A stretch of 64,000 bases of DNA from Malurus cyaneus samueli (lineage: Eukaryota; Chordata; Aves; Passeriformes; Maluridae). Position 1 is the stretch's first letter, and each line of letters begins with the position of its first letter. The DNA lies in assembly GCA_009741485.1 (NCBI GenBank), contig CM019216.1, forward strand, positions 56,541,804-56,605,803. Direction: 5' to 3'. The notes under the pieces were generated by a model that was given only the letters and a program-made list of their open reading frames with translations, was not told where the DNA came from and searched no databases. Shown piece after piece: positions 28,801 through 41,362 of this stretch. Both the position numbers and the translations under genes were made by a program.

Positions 28801-29980
28801 ATTCCTACAGAAGATTACAGTCTTACATATTACAACATTTGACTATCACGAAGATTAAAGCTTATTTTGTTACATTTAATAGAGAACATACGTGACTTAT
28901 AATAAAAGTCTGTAAAAGTCTCTTTAGAAATGCAGTTTAGTCATGTCTCAAAGAACTCATCAGGCTTGTATCTGAATTTCCAAGGATATTATTCCTTTTT
29001 CTCCCACAGTTTGATCCCACTGGATTTTTTCTACCAGTGGAGGATGAGTGGGCTCTTTATCCTAAATTCACCATTGTTTTGTTTTTTTTTGGTTTTTTGA
29101 GCTTGGCTTAAATCTGGCAAACAATAGAAAGGGCACTTGCTGAGCTGGAAATTATTTTTTCTTTCCTTTTAAATGTATTGCTGCAGACATGTAACTTTAG
29201 TTACAAGTGAAAAATTGAACATTAAAACAGACTGAGACATGGTGAGTGAAATGATCTCCCCCTAAGCCCTGATTCCATAGTCGTGAAGTTTTTTCGGAGG
29301 TATTTTTTATGCAACTTCTGAAAGATGTTATAATAAATTTTTCACATTTTGTCAAATCTGACTATAAGGGAAGCATGTAAAGCAGGAACAAATAAAAGGG
29401 GAGGAGGAAGAAAAGGTGAATTATGCTTTCATATCAACCAGACCAGACAATTAAATGGCTCTACCCATGCTCAAAATTTGTTTATTAAAGTCTAAAAAGA
29501 GAAAAGAATCAAAGTCTATCCTCTTGCTTCTTTCACCACACATGCACCCAAATTTATTACCATGGGCACAGTACTTCATAGTAAGTCACTGAATAAAAGC
29601 ATGGTTGCTCATCCCAGATCAATTTGATGTCCTAAATTGCTGTCTAATTCTGAACAACGTGCGTGCAGTACCCACCCTCTTGTCCATGAGAATTACCATG
29701 TATTTCAGATGCAGCCAAGCTTCCTATCAGTTTAGTTAAAGCAGCTTGTGCAAATTTATCTAAACCAAGCGTGTGTAGAAGCGTGTGCATGTGTGAAAAT
29801 GAAAAATCTTTTCTCTGAGCAGCTAATCCTCAGTGGTGGGGGACTAAGCACGGTTTCTGTTGGTTTTTTTTCTATGAAAAATAATCAGTGGTGTTTCCCT
29901 ACAGGCCATTTTCCAAATGCTGGGGAAGAAAGAAAATATCATATTCCTTTCCCTACTGTCTCTTCCAGTATTTTGTTATT

Positions 29981-29996
29981 GCTGCTGCTGCTGCTG
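29981..29996 (+). repeat. short CTG trinucleotide run
   Basis: Five consecutive GCT/CTG units lie in AT-rich DNA. It is too short to be a notable expansion but could vary in length between individuals. Confidence 0.8.
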
Positions 29997-32900
29997 TTAA
30001 CAAGTACAAATAACAATGTTACATTATTGGGCTGCCTTGGCTTTTTAGGAAATCTGCAAATTATGAATTATGTTTGGTTTTGAGCATCAAAAAATAAACA
30101 ACAACAAAAACAATCCAACGAAAAAAGAAAAATGCAACCCCCAAACAAGTGAACAAAACATTCAGCTTATTTATCTGTTAATTGCTCTGGTTTTTTTCAG
30201 GGCCTGAGGAAGCCCCCAAGGCTAACATGCCACTTAGGAGCTAACTTTGTACTTGCAATATGTGTTTTACAAGCCTGTTTCCCTATTCTCTTTTCATTTT
30301 CTTGCCTATGTGCTGACACAATGCAGCTGTAGAATTCACTTCTTTGGGGGCAATTGTAGAGGAGATACCAAGGTGAGTGATTTTTTTCTGGTAGATTTTT
30401 CTTTTTAAAGTTACTGAAGTAAGTGATTAAGTTTTCCAAGAAGCAGTCTTAATAAAGGCCAAATAGGTTTGGGTTTTCTTTTCTAACTTTTGAACATGGA
30501 AGCTCCAGAAGCCAAAGCATAGCAAACTGCTGATTTATGCTGACTTCTTCATGTAGGATAGACTGGACTGCCACGTTGAATGGAGCCGTCTCCTGAGCCC
30601 TCAGCCCACAAATCGGGGCATTACCAGGTCTGGTACCATAGAAGTCAGTCTGTAGCAGCTGCAAGTATGAGTTGAAGTAAATACCAGTAGTACCATTTAA
30701 CCCTAAAAAACTGATTTTATTTTTTGCTGTGCAGCAAAGTATGTAGAACAGGACAGGTTTGCAGGCATGGAGATTGTCAGAAGATTAAACTATCAGGGAA
30801 ACGTTGTTCGTAATAAGGGCTTTAGGAAGAGTACTTCAAAAAAACAAAAGAAGATTCAAGTTTCCATTTAATAATTGCATATATTTACAATTCAGATACT
30901 ATGATTATGCTGTTAATTCCAAAGACAAACAGAGCCATCATTTATATAGCCTGCCCTTTTGCACCAAAATTAGTATTTTTGTCCTCTTCTGTTTGTGAGA
31001 AACCATACAATGTTTAATACATCCCTCTTTACAGGTTTGTGTTTTCTAACAGATGCTGAAAAGTGGGTCTGAATTAGTCGCAGTCTTCCCTTCTTTCTTT
31101 GTTTTCTTCCTCTTGTTGATGGGTTGTCCTAGTAGGTGCTGTGTACGGTCACTTGTGTGCACCGGCTGGGAAGTGGATGTGAAATGAAAACGGAGATGGT
31201 TGATGTGATGACTTGAAGCAAAGTGAATCATTAGCAGAACTGTTCCTACACATTTTATTCTTTGGGTGCTTGTGTAAAAGCAGAGGAGGAAAAAAAGGAT
31301 TCTTTTTCAGACTTTAAATCAGTGGAACACTTTAACTGTGCAAGTACCATTGAGGGGAGAAGGTGTGTGTGCATGCGTGTGCTCACACACAGGACTAGAG
31401 AAGAAAAAACAGAAAATTCAGTGTCATCACATATCACAAAGTTGTATTCCATTGCTTTAATACATACAAACATATAACAGCAATGCCAGATATGAAGACA
31501 TCTTATAACATTAATGTGTTGCATCTGATTTCAGAAATATCAGTTATTTTAAACATAACAGCTTTCGTGAATAATTGTGAAAATTAGTTTTCCTGTCCTT
31601 ATGTCTTAAAGCTGACTGGAATGGATGATTTGGGGTCTTTCGGATTAGCTGGAAATACACTTTTTCCTGTAATATACAGAGAATCAGTTTTAACCCAGAT
31701 TTACATTGAGGCAATAACATACAAACTCAGCTCTACAGAAAGCATGGTGTTTACTTACTGGTGTTTGTAAAATGCAGCAGATCTCGTGCAGCCTTCTGAT
31801 TTTTCATGCTATGGAGTTGCAGCTGTGTGCTGAGACATGTACACTTCGCAGACTACAGCTTGTTATTACAGACAACACTATCTCCACAGAGTCTGTGGAT
31901 CTCATCTTGCTTGCTTGTGGTTTGACACTTTTGCCTGAGTGTTTTGTAAGTAAGGTAATGTGGACTTGCATAGTCGGTACTGAGAGATGGAACGTGAGTT
32001 TTCTGAAAAGTGGACATTTGTAAATAACATTAACTGATTTCTGTTGAGGAGAACTCGGTGTATGTACATAAACAAAGCCATTTTACCAATAATCCAACAT
32101 TTGCTACCATTTCTGTTCTGACTGAGTTCAGAATTTACACTGACACATGGGTGCAGCAAGGCTGGGGAACAAAATCCAGCCAGGCCAAATGGAGTTAGTT
32201 CTGTAACTGAGACTGAGAGCCTTATATTTGTAATGTTAGTGTCAGCTGCCTTTTGTACCTTGTGAAGACAAGTCAATTATGTGCCCTGGAGAAGAGAGAT
32301 GATTTTCCACTGAAAGGTAGTTTTGGGAGATCCAAAGCCAAGTGTAATGTAAATCTCCCTCACCTTTGTAGTCATCTTCCTTCCTGGCCTAAAACACCCT
32401 GCAGATTGTGAAGTGTGTTGAACCATAGTTTCTGTAAAAGAAATGCATTAAGAAATTATTTTTAAGTGCATATATATTTAGACACATACACAGATGAGAA
32501 AGCTGTGGAGGTGAGAAGACATCTGCCTGATAGCACTGAGCTGTCGTAGTTGGATTTGAATTAACATAATTTCTGTACTAAGTTGTTGTGTATTTTACGC
32601 CTGTTTTGAAGAGCTTGTCCTCAGTATTAACCTAAGAAGTCTGGCAGTCCAGCCCAACAGTTATTTTTTCCCTTCAAAATAGGATTAGGTTAAAGTAATT
32701 TCCTTTATAGTCAGCAAGCCTCCTTAAAGACAAGTGACACAAGAAAGAGCCAGAGGAAGTTTTCTTTCCTTCCTATTTAATTTGACCTATCAGATTGAAA
32801 TTTTGCAGTTATTCTTGATGAAAGTGTAACTGGGATGGGGGGAGTAAAGTTAAAATAATCTTCGCTTGTAACAACTTCTCCTATACCATGTCTCTTAATG

Positions 32901-33604
32901 GATAGGACTGATATGCATTTTTTTTTTCCTTTAGGATTATGTTAATGAATTCAGTTCATCAGAAGGTTGTTTTTCCTTTGAAAAATGTATTCTGTAAAGG
33001 AACAAAACACTGGCAGTCATTCCAGAATTTTGCTAATACTTTAAGAGTTATTTACCTTAATTTAAAAATAATGCTGAATTCAAATTTTGGGAAATAACAT
33101 GATTTAAACTGTCAAACTAAATTGTATTTTGCACATAGTCAATTAGTGCATGTTTAACCAAGGTATTCCAAGAAATGTTCTTCATCTCGTAAGGCAGGCA
33201 TTGCCTTATAAATTAGACATTGTAACCAGTTCTAGTAGTTGTTTGTTCCTTTTCCTAAGGGAAAAGTTGAGATAGTTGTTTCATCTCAAATGCCTAAGTG
33301 ACTCAACCTTTCAAACAGTGCTTTCCAAGACTGAGAGGTTGGCTTTTCTGTAAGGGGCTTTCTGGATATGCAAAGACTGTTATTTTCTTATCCCTTCCCC
33401 AGATTTTTGGCATGTGTTTTGGTCTCTATTTGCTTGTAAAAGCAGCACCATGGTGTTGAGGTGCCAGTTTCAGTGTCAGCAATTGTTGTTGCAGAACAAG
33501 TGACAGGTGCAGGAACTGTGCTGCATTTGGTAACATCTGATTCCTAGCTAATATCTGCACAGAAGCAGGTCCCATGCTCATAAAAGGTATCATGTCATAC
33601 AGAA

Positions 33605-33651
33605 TAAATAATATATAATATAATATATATATTTTTGTGTGTGTGTGTGTG
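33605..33651. repeat. compound AT/GT microsatellite
   Basis: An AT-rich tract of TATA and TAATA words (33605-33632) passes through a short T run into about eight GT units (33636-33651). Compound dinucleotide repeats like this are usually length-polymorphic. Confidence 0.85.
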
Positions 33652-34612
33652 AACATTATTGAGTGCTCCTGGACTCCCATTTATTTTCTTCCATTCTGGG
33701 ATTAAACACGCACATGCAGAAGTTCTATCCTAGAGTGCCATTTCAGAAACACCTGTGAAGCCCAGTCCCGCTTCGGTCCCTTTCAAAGCGAGGTAGCAGG
33801 CTGAAAGCAAACCAAAAGCACTGTGTTAATCTGTAAATACTTTCGCTGATGTCAAAAAAGTTCACAGGCTCAAAATAAATGTTTGATAAATCAGTAGAAG
33901 AAAACTCCATCAAATGTGAATATAAAGATATGTGACCTCTGGTTCAGCAAGTCTTGAATTACAAATCATTGAAGATTGGGAATATATCTTTAATGAATGT
34001 ATATAGCTAAATAAACCACATTTTTCAGCTTGGTGGGTGGCTGTAATTCTGAGTGAACCCATATGCAAGCACCGAAAGCCAGAAAATTTTATTTCCTCAG
34101 CAGTATCTGCAGAGGAACAAAACAAACATGACCCTGTTTCAGATTGCTCTGCCCAGTATTCTGGATTACTTGCTTGAGCTGAAAAGAAGTGGGCCTCTGT
34201 TAAGTTTTCTCAGGTTGCACTTGCTCTCTCTCTCTGCCTGGAACTCCCAAGTAGAGATCTTCTCGGTGCTAATTCACCCCACCCTGATCCATGGAATCTC
34301 TTCTCTGGCTGAGGAGGAGGTCCTTCAGTGAATGAGCCTTCTGGATTACTCGCCTGTCACACCCGATGTCCACCTACCCTCTCTGTTACTTTTACAGAGA
34401 AGTCAATAGTTGTCTTCATGTCTATATAATCATGTCCAAAAGGAGAGATCCAGAGTCTTTCGGTGGACTGTTAATTTTTAACAGGACAAGGTATCTTCTA
34501 GAACACACACACTAAGGTTTCCCCTGAGCTGTGTCAGAACTCGAGTCATTTGAGCCTCCACAGCTCTTGTGCTTCTGTTCACTTCTAAGGGCCTTAGGCT
34601 TCCTCTTACATG

Positions 34613-34643
34613 TTTCATCATCACCATCATGATCATCACCATC
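34613..34643 (+). repeat. CAT/ATC-type trinucleotide tract
   Basis: Imperfect CAT, CAC and GAT triplets fill about 31 bases. It is a simple-sequence repeat with interruptions and no apparent coding role. Confidence 0.8.
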
Positions 34644-37600
34644 AAAATAAAATTAAATCTGGAGGATTCTCCTGACTTTCTGGATCTGATTAGAAACTCT
34701 TTGTGCTTGGTGTTCTCAAGACAGAGTTTCAGTAGTTAAACAATGCTTTGAGGGTCAGTTGTGATAGTAGAAGGCCTGGGATGACCCAGGCATGCTCTAC
34801 CATAGCTGGGGCAATGCCAACATGTTTTCTCTCTCAAGTTTTTTCAACACATTACCTAGACAGGTTTTTTTTCCACGTTTACCAAGCTCTGTACCCTGTT
34901 GGAGCCTGCCTGATGGATGGTGGTTTGGGAAAGCAGAGCTTCTATCTCCCATGGATTCTGGAATCCTCCTTTAGGAAAATTATATTTTGTGTGAAGTGCA
35001 ATTCAAAGCTCACATGGAGAGGCATTTAAAGAGGTGGAAAGGTTATTTACTCATAGCCATTCTGCCTCTAAAGTGTGCTATCCTCCTATATTTTCATAAA
35101 TGCTCTCCTTGGAGTCCCTTAGAAAAAAAAACTTAGGTTAGGAATTGATGGGGAAGAGCATATATCATTGATTTCATAGCTGTATGTGCGGCACAAGGAG
35201 AGGGTCATATTTGTCTCCCTCCTCTGTAGATATTGCTGAGAAAATAAAATTCATGGGCTTTCTTGTTGCTTGCATATGGTTTTACTCACAATGAGAATGT
35301 ATAAACAGACAATATTTATGTAAGAACAGTCACCTGAAAGTGTAATACAGTTAAAAACAGTTATTGATTAATTTTATGCTCAAACATTTTCAGATAAAGT
35401 TGTGTTTATGAAAGGTTGTGGGGAACCTAATGAAGGTTGTTTCAATCTGATGGAATAAATTAGCTTTGTTACAGGTTTCTCATTTCAGAAATTGGTCCCA
35501 TTGTGCTATGGAGCATGTAGCACTCTGTTTGCAAATCTCTTGATGCACAGTAGAGGAGAACTTCAGTAGGTTGTTGAATCACTAGGCTGGAACTTCTTTG
35601 GCTTTCCTCATGTGAATTTGGGTGTTTGGCTTTTGTACAGTATGAAAACAATGCTAGTTTTTCATGTCCCTGAAGAAGATTCAGCTTCCTTCAATGACCA
35701 TGAGTTCGCACTTTTGCCCACACCCACTATAGGAAGTTTCTTTTCAGAGAAGCCTTGTACGCAGTCTGTGTAGTCTTTATAAGGATTTCCCTTGCATATA
35801 GTGGATTGGTGTGATCAGTGTGTAAATGCTTTCTGGTTTGTGGTGTTTCCCACTTCCATGTGAACAGTGGTAATGACACCAGTTTGTACTGAAGAAGAAA
35901 AGGGAAATATCCAGGAGCAGTAACATTTCATCTCGATGTTAATATTTTAACATGCCCACCGTTGCATCTGCCTAACCAATCTATTGCTTGTACACTGATC
36001 ATTCATTACTAAAGAGTCTTTAGATACTTAAACTATATTGTAAATAACCCTTTTCTGTATCATGTTTTGTCTTTACCCATAACTTTCTCAGATGTAGCTT
36101 TTCAGTGTTTCGTACAGTACAAGAATCTTTGCCCTTTTTCCTTCAAGAATTGTTGCCCAGTCTGTTAGTTATTAGTTCCTCTGCTAGAAGCAGCACCATG
36201 CCTTTCAAACTGTATTCTTCTGATATGGGTTACATTTGGAGGACTGCATTAACTGGCTTAGTCTCCTGTTTCAATCTTGCTTTATTAAGTTGATGATATT
36301 GGGACTGACACGCTGCTAATGACAATTTCGTTTAGTGGTAAAAGGAAGAGAATGGAAGGCAGCACTCATCAAATCATGCAGGCATTCGTCTGGGTTGGCT
36401 CCTTTCACATGTTCTATATTTTCATACGTTTTTAGAGGCTTGGACCAGTATGTCAAATATTTATGCATATATACCTTATTTTCCCTTTCAAGTCTTCCAC
36501 TGCGTTCAGAGAGATGTGAATAATTCCTATGAGGCAGTACAGGCTGTCTTAGAACTTTAAAAGCATTTTTCAGAGCTTTGTGATTGTGTGTGTTGAATGT
36601 TGCTATTGGATCTTGGAAGATTTGGAAATAGAGATTCAGTTACCAGCAAGGGAATTTTCTTGCTTTTTCTAGAGTTTTGGAAACCTTATTTTAAAGGAAT
36701 TGGAGTCACCTTCTTGTTTAACAGGCACTGAAATGGATGGCATTTGTTTTTTTATGCTTAGTATCTCTGAATGGTCTTGTTGGCACTTCTAGAATATCAT
36801 ACAAAGCATTTGTGATATAATTTGAAAAGGTTGTAAGCCAGTATAGTCCACATATTAGATATTTGGTTTTTCCAAGTATAAACAGACCATCTGCTTTCCG
36901 TATATGAGCTATAGTTGCATCATTTTCCAACTGCTTTTACTATCCACAAACTAGTACAAGACTGAAAGAATACCTTCTTCAACCATATTTAAAGCCACAT
37001 CTGTTGCTTACAGGTAATTCAATCTGATTTTGTACTTGTCCACATTAAAGTACTGATAAAGTGCAGGAGTTTTTCTTCCAAAAGACAGTGGCCATTCATT
37101 TGTGGTCTCCCTTAATCAGAGAAGCTTACTAGATTTTATTTCCGCCATGTATTTCAGTTCCTCAAACATCCTCTCCCAGCCCCCATTCCCCTGGCCCTCA
37201 ACACTGACCATGAGTTGAGATAGACTTAGAAAGCCTGCAGTGCAACAGATCGACATTGCTGCAGGGCCTGCCAAAGCTGTTAAGGGGGAAGCAAGTACAG
37301 TGACTGTGAGATTCTGCTCTGTGCAAAAGCGCTTGTCATCAAAGAACAGCATTCCTAGCAAGTTAACTACCGTGAGGTAATACAATGAGGATCTGATAAT
37401 TAGGGTGTTTCAAACAGTTTAGTAGGCCGATTGAAGCCTTAGGTTCCTCCAAGGATCTCAAATAAAAATTCTGCCTAACGCTGGACATCCCAAATGCAAT
37501 GCTCAACTCACTCCTGCTTGCCGCTTTCCCTGGCCCCCGTAGGGCTGGGACGTGAATTCCCTCCTGCAATCTCTATGTTTAAGTGACCGGCTGACAAGGA

Positions 37601-38419
37601 GTCCAGGTCTCTGAAAGCCACTGCAGCTGATCTTCCCCCCAGCATAAAGGATTTAGATCGACCTAAAGATACTACCTTAATATTACAGCAGGTGACCTTT
37701 TTTGGTGACCACGGCAGGAGGAGCCATTGTTGCTGCTGCCGCACACGGGTGAGGCAAAGGCAGCAGCCTCAGGGAGGTCTCACTGCCGGCTCCCACGCAT
37801 TTCCTTTAGGGTTTTCATGCAGAGGGGAAGAGGAGATGAGGATGGATCAGGGACTGGATTTTTGGGTTTTGGATAACTTGAGAAAACGAAACAACAATAA
37901 CAAAACCCTGCATTCAGCCTCTACATTCCAGTGCTTGTAGGGGGGCATTTTTTAGCTCTTGTAAAATGGTGGGGGAGGGACGTGAGAATAGTGATCTAAG
38001 CACCTACTCTACAGATTCAAAAACGAGACAATGTATAAAACGAATCCAAAGCTGTTTCCTGCAAGTTTCATGTTCTGTAAAGCTTTTTGCCTTGTTTTGA
38101 GCCCAGACACAGGATTTTTGAGTGCTTCCGCTTGGTAAAACTGACTCCAGTTCTGGCAGAAGGCAAGAAACATGATTATTTTTGGCATTTCTCAAGAATC
38201 TTTTTTTCCTCTGTTTCTAATATTCCTCTTTAGAGCCACCCCTGTGCCTTGCTCAAACTTGCAGAAAAGTTCACTTGAAATTGTGGGAAAAACAGCCTTT
38301 GTAGTTAGAAATAGCAGTTAAATTAGATGCAGTGAGGAATATTTGCACATGCGGTCTTTATCCAGTTTGCCTTTTCTTCTCTTTAAAACAGAAGTGATTT
38401 TTTTCCCCATTTAATTCCT

Positions 38420-38570
38420 TTGTGGAAAATGTGCATTAAATGTGATTAATATGGCCAAATGTTTGGGGTCAATCGTGACAATTTGTAAATGTGTGCTTTA
38501 TTTTCTGTTGGGATACGAGTTGTTTATTTTTTCTTCCACAGCAATAACTGAAGCCAATCTAAGTATCAGA
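38420..38570. promoter_or_regulatory. candidate promoter-upstream conserved block
   Basis: About 800 bases upstream of the CpG island is a run of factor-like words: ATTAAATGTGATTAATATGG (several homeodomain cores), a GGGGTCAATCG segment and TTGTTTATTTTTT (forkhead-like). It is free of simple repeats. It may be a proximal enhancer for the promoter at 39.3-41.6 kb, but this is inferred from position and motif content only. Confidence 0.25.
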
Positions 38571-38750
38571 TTCAGATAGAGCTTTGAATGGTTTTAATTC
38601 AGTTGTCACATAGCTTCTGTAGCACTGGATACCACTGTCCAGTGAATGTATTTTCCCTTTCTGGTCTCTCCATATTTAATGTTAAGTAATTATGCCAGAA
38701 TTCGGTTGCAGTCACTCAGAGTTTTTTTTTTTTTCTGTTTCAGAGATACA

Positions 38751-38925
38751 ACCAGAATTTTCAAACCTAGGTCAAATTTAGATACGTAATGGCCTAATTT
38801 TCAGAGATGTGAAATTAATTGAAAATGTGAGTGCTTATAATTTCTGAAAATTAGGCCAATTATTTCAGTGACTAAATATGAACATAGGTACCTAATAGCA
38901 GGCAATCAAGTTTGAAAAATTTGTA
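38751..38925. mobile_element. palindromic fossil repeat, MITE-like
   Basis: The inner arms GGCCTAATTTTCAG (from 38791) and CTGAAAATTAGGCC (ending 38857) are reverse complements, extending to about 16 bases with one mismatch and a spacer of about 35. The symmetry continues outward: AATTTTCAAAC at 38756-38766 mirrors GTTTGAAAAATT at 38910-38921, and AAATTTAG on the left mirrors CTAAATAT on the right. A palindrome of about 175 bases with eroded arms fits a non-autonomous DNA transposon or hairpin-type ancient amniote repeat. The exact family is not identified. No target-site duplication is clear. Confidence 0.6.
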
Positions 38926-40119
38926 ACATTAGCTTTTATATCTCAGAATCAATTCCTTGCTTGTCTGCGGTGATCTCAAACGCTAAACATCAGTGAAATT
39001 AATTTGTTATGGTGTGTGCAGAGGAAGATGTTTGGACATTTTACAAATAAACAGCTACAAGGGATTACAGTTTTATCTGCCATTCCTAGTATAAGAACAA
39101 AGAGCAAAAATGTTTATCTTCCACCTTTGCCTATTACAGCCAATTACGACTTTATTTACCGAACTCTGCAAAAGTCTTCCCATGTGCATTTTATCCTGGT
39201 CTCCTCTTTCTTCTTCCCGTCCTTGTCAAAGCAGCAGTCGTTCCCACCCTCTGTCCTCCCTCCCAGTCTTTCAATTTCTAGTTAGGAGGGGGTGCTATTG
39301 CGGGCGGGTTGAACGGAGGAGCTGAAGGGCTGCGCTCTTATTTAACTCGGAACATTTGATCTTTCCATGGCATGTCCTTGTCGGCTCCGGGTTTGCTCCA
39401 CAGCTTTTAATTAATTTCCGTGTCTTTTCACGACGCGCAAGCAGCACAGGAAAACCTCACGAAATTTGTGTGAGGCGAACCTGTGTGTCAGGGCCCTCGG
39501 GGGGCGGCCGGTCGCTGCCTCCCATGGCGGGCCCCTCGCTGCCTGCCCCCCATCCCTCCGCTCGCCTCTCCTCCCCCGCTGCCGGGCCGGGCTGCGTGTC
39601 ACGCCGGAGCTCATCGTTCATGGGCACGGGAATTTATCTGTTTGTGTTGGTTGACAGGCCGCGTTTTTGAGCAGGGACTCGGGCAGCGTGAGGGAGAGGG
39701 AAGGACGCGCCCCTGTTCGGACGCTATCGCACCGCAGATCTGCAGCCAGTTTAAAGCGCTGGAGTGGTTCGGGATTAACCCCTTCCCTTGCCGAGGAGCC
39801 GGGAAAGCTGAAGCGGAGAGCGTGAAAACACGCCTCGCAGCACCAAGAACTGCGAGGACTTAGTTGAACAGACCTTTTTTTTTTTTTTTTTAGCTTTCCC
39901 CCTCCCCCAAGTTGACAGGATTAAAAGGGATTTTTGGGAAACGATGCGAGGCGCCCCTTGACGATCCCAAGCCCTCGCTTAACAGCCGCGCAACTACAAA
40001 GGTTGTAGCCTTAAAAAAAAACAAGCCAAGAGCGCGGAGAGAGAAGGAGAAAGCGGGATTGCGACACCGAGAGCCGCCCTGGGAACGCCGAGCCATTCCC
40101 AGCACATTCCCGGCAGGCC

Positions 40120-40222
40120 GCGCGCGGCCCCTCCCCCGGCGGCTCCGCTGCGGCGCGAGCTCGGCTCGCCTCTCCTGCTCCTCTCTCTCCCCCCGCCGCT
40201 CCCGCTCCCCCTCCCCCGCACG
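40120..40222 (-). other. C-rich tract, G-quadruplex/i-motif capable
   Basis: Several runs of C (CCCCTCCCCC, CCCCCC, CCCCCTCCCCC) lie within about 100 bases of the CpG island, so the minus strand has at least four closely spaced G runs. Such tracts serve as Sp1/KLF/MAZ sites and can fold into quadruplexes. It supports core promoter function but does not give direction. Confidence 0.55.
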
Positions 40223-40684
40223 TAGGCGCTTGGAAGGGGTGTGTGGGGGGGGAAAAAGCCCTTCCAGCCTGACTAGAAAATCAGCCTTGTTTCCTCAGAA
40301 ACCGCAGCTGCTGCGAGCGGAGAACACGTCAGGCCGGCCCTCCGACACGCACAGATGTGCCTTTGTGAACCCACACACACCACGGGGAGGGAGGAGGATG
40401 GCGAGCGAGGGCAGGAGCGCGGGGCCGAGGCGAATGGCAGGCGGCTGCTCCTTGCCCAAGGCCGCCCTCCTCCCCCGGCCCCCGCCTGTTAGTGGCTCTT
40501 GTTTAATTCCTCGGAGTGGCTCAAAGAGCAGCAAAAGCTGGAGGCGACCTAAATAGGGAAACTTTAGAACTCGTGGAGAGGACCCGCTCTTCACAGGCCG
40601 GCTCTGCCCCCGCCCCTGCACGGGGGACCGAGCGCCGTCAGGCGGCCGAGGAGTACTTGGCCTTTGGGGATATCTCTCTCCCCA

Positions 40685-40793
40685 TTTTTGTGTTTTTTTG
40701 GGGGGTTTTAGTTTGGGTTTTTTTTTGGGGGTTGTTTGGGTTTTTTGGGGGGGGGTTGGGGATTTTTTTTGTGTTTTTTTCGTTGTTTTTTAG
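40685..40793 (+). other. almost pure G/T tract in the CpG island
   Basis: About 109 bases contain essentially only G and T on the + strand, with G runs of 6, 3, 5, 3, 9 and 4 separated by T-rich loops. The tract ends in a pyrimidine-rich TTTTTTAG followed by G at 40794, which looks like a 3' splice site for a + strand transcript. The strand asymmetry would favour R-loop formation if transcribed with G on the non-template strand. Being low-complexity it may also be hypervariable or prone to assembly error. Confidence 0.75.
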
Positions 40794-40895
40794 GCCGTGT
40801 GTTAAAGCGATGAGCTCCCAAGATACTGATCTTTTCCTTAGAGGAATGGGAAAAACACGGAGGGGGGAAGTTTCTGCTGACCCAGGAGAGAGCTC

Positions 40896-40916
40896 GGAAT
40901 AAAAGGTCACATGGCC
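40896..40916 (+). promoter_or_regulatory. TATA-like word next to an E-box
   Basis: AATAAAAGG is followed directly by GTCACATGGCC, the latter close to USF/TFE-type E-box sites. A TATA-like word inside the CpG island could position a + strand start about 30 bases downstream, near 40925-40935. No initiator is obvious, so this is one of several possible start sites. Confidence 0.3.
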
Positions 40917-41123
40917 AGTGGCAGCGCCGAGGCGCGGAGCGCCCTTTGCTGTGTCCTCACCGGCTGCAACTCCACTCAGCTGCGCTTTCCCGCTTTCCAT
41001 CCCCCTCGTCCCTCCCGACCTCTTTCCCCACGCTTCGCCCGCTCTCTTTTTAATATGTAACTTTCAGCCTGGATGAGTTGCGACTCGTTCGGCGTAATTG
41101 GGACGAGCGGCGGATGGCTGCGA

Positions 41124-41153
41124 GGGGCCGGGGGATGGGACGGGGCCGGGGGG
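41124..41153 (+). other. G-quadruplex-capable tract in promoter
   Basis: Five G runs of 4, 5, 3, 4 and 6 are separated by two-base loops (CC, AT, AC, CC). Short loops predict a stable quadruplex. The same bases contain GGGGCCGGGG Sp1/MAZ-type sites, which is common just upstream of CpG-island start sites. Confidence 0.7.
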
Positions 41154-41199
41154 CAAGCGAGCACAAAAACAGGTCCGGGGGAGGGGCGCGCGGGCCGCC

Positions 41200-41216
41200 A
41201 TTGGCGCCGCCATTTG
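41200..41216 (-). promoter_or_regulatory. inverted CCAAT box with adjacent YY1-like site
   Basis: The + strand reads ATTGG at 41200-41204, giving CCAAT on the minus strand as bound by NF-Y. It is followed by GCCGCCATTTG, close to the YY1 consensus in reverse. CCAAT boxes usually lie 60-100 bases upstream of a start, and YY1 sites just downstream of one, so both fit a core promoter here. Confidence 0.5.
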
Positions 41217-41302
41217 CGAGCCCGCCCGGCCCGGCCCGGCGGGGGCTCCTCTGTTCTCTCCCCGTTCCAGCCACGCACAAGCGCCTCAGCCCGGTGTTGT
41301 TT

Positions 41303-41362
41303 ACTTCCTTCTGTTAACAATGGCTGCAACAGAGTTGTTGTACGGTATTTTGTTACTTCCTG
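41303..41362 (-). promoter_or_regulatory. pair of ETS sites
   Basis: ACTTCCTT (41303-41310) and ACTTCCTG (41355-41362) are reverse-strand ETS/GABPA-type sites, the second reading CAGGAAGT, about 50 bases apart. ETS pairs are frequent in CpG-island promoters. A TTGTTTAC forkhead-like word abuts the first. Confidence 0.5.

Larger units (their letters stand above)
24301..38750. other. AT-rich non-coding stretch with microsatellites
   Basis: No exon or transposon copy can be assigned. Contents that can be named are listed separately: a candidate conserved block at 25.5-25.8 kb, a hairpin near 27.15 kb, a short CTG run at 29981-29996, an AT/GT microsatellite at 33.6 kb and a CAT-type trinucleotide tract at 34.6 kb. 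A degenerate stretch at about 28278-28330 lines up loosely with the MIR core but is too eroded to call. Confidence 0.65.

Noticed and set aside
39912..40556. 214-codon + frame in the CpG island as a protein-coding exon
   Set aside because: It is rich in Arg, Pro and Ser as expected from CpG-rich DNA, overlaps equally open frames on the other strand and matches no family I know.
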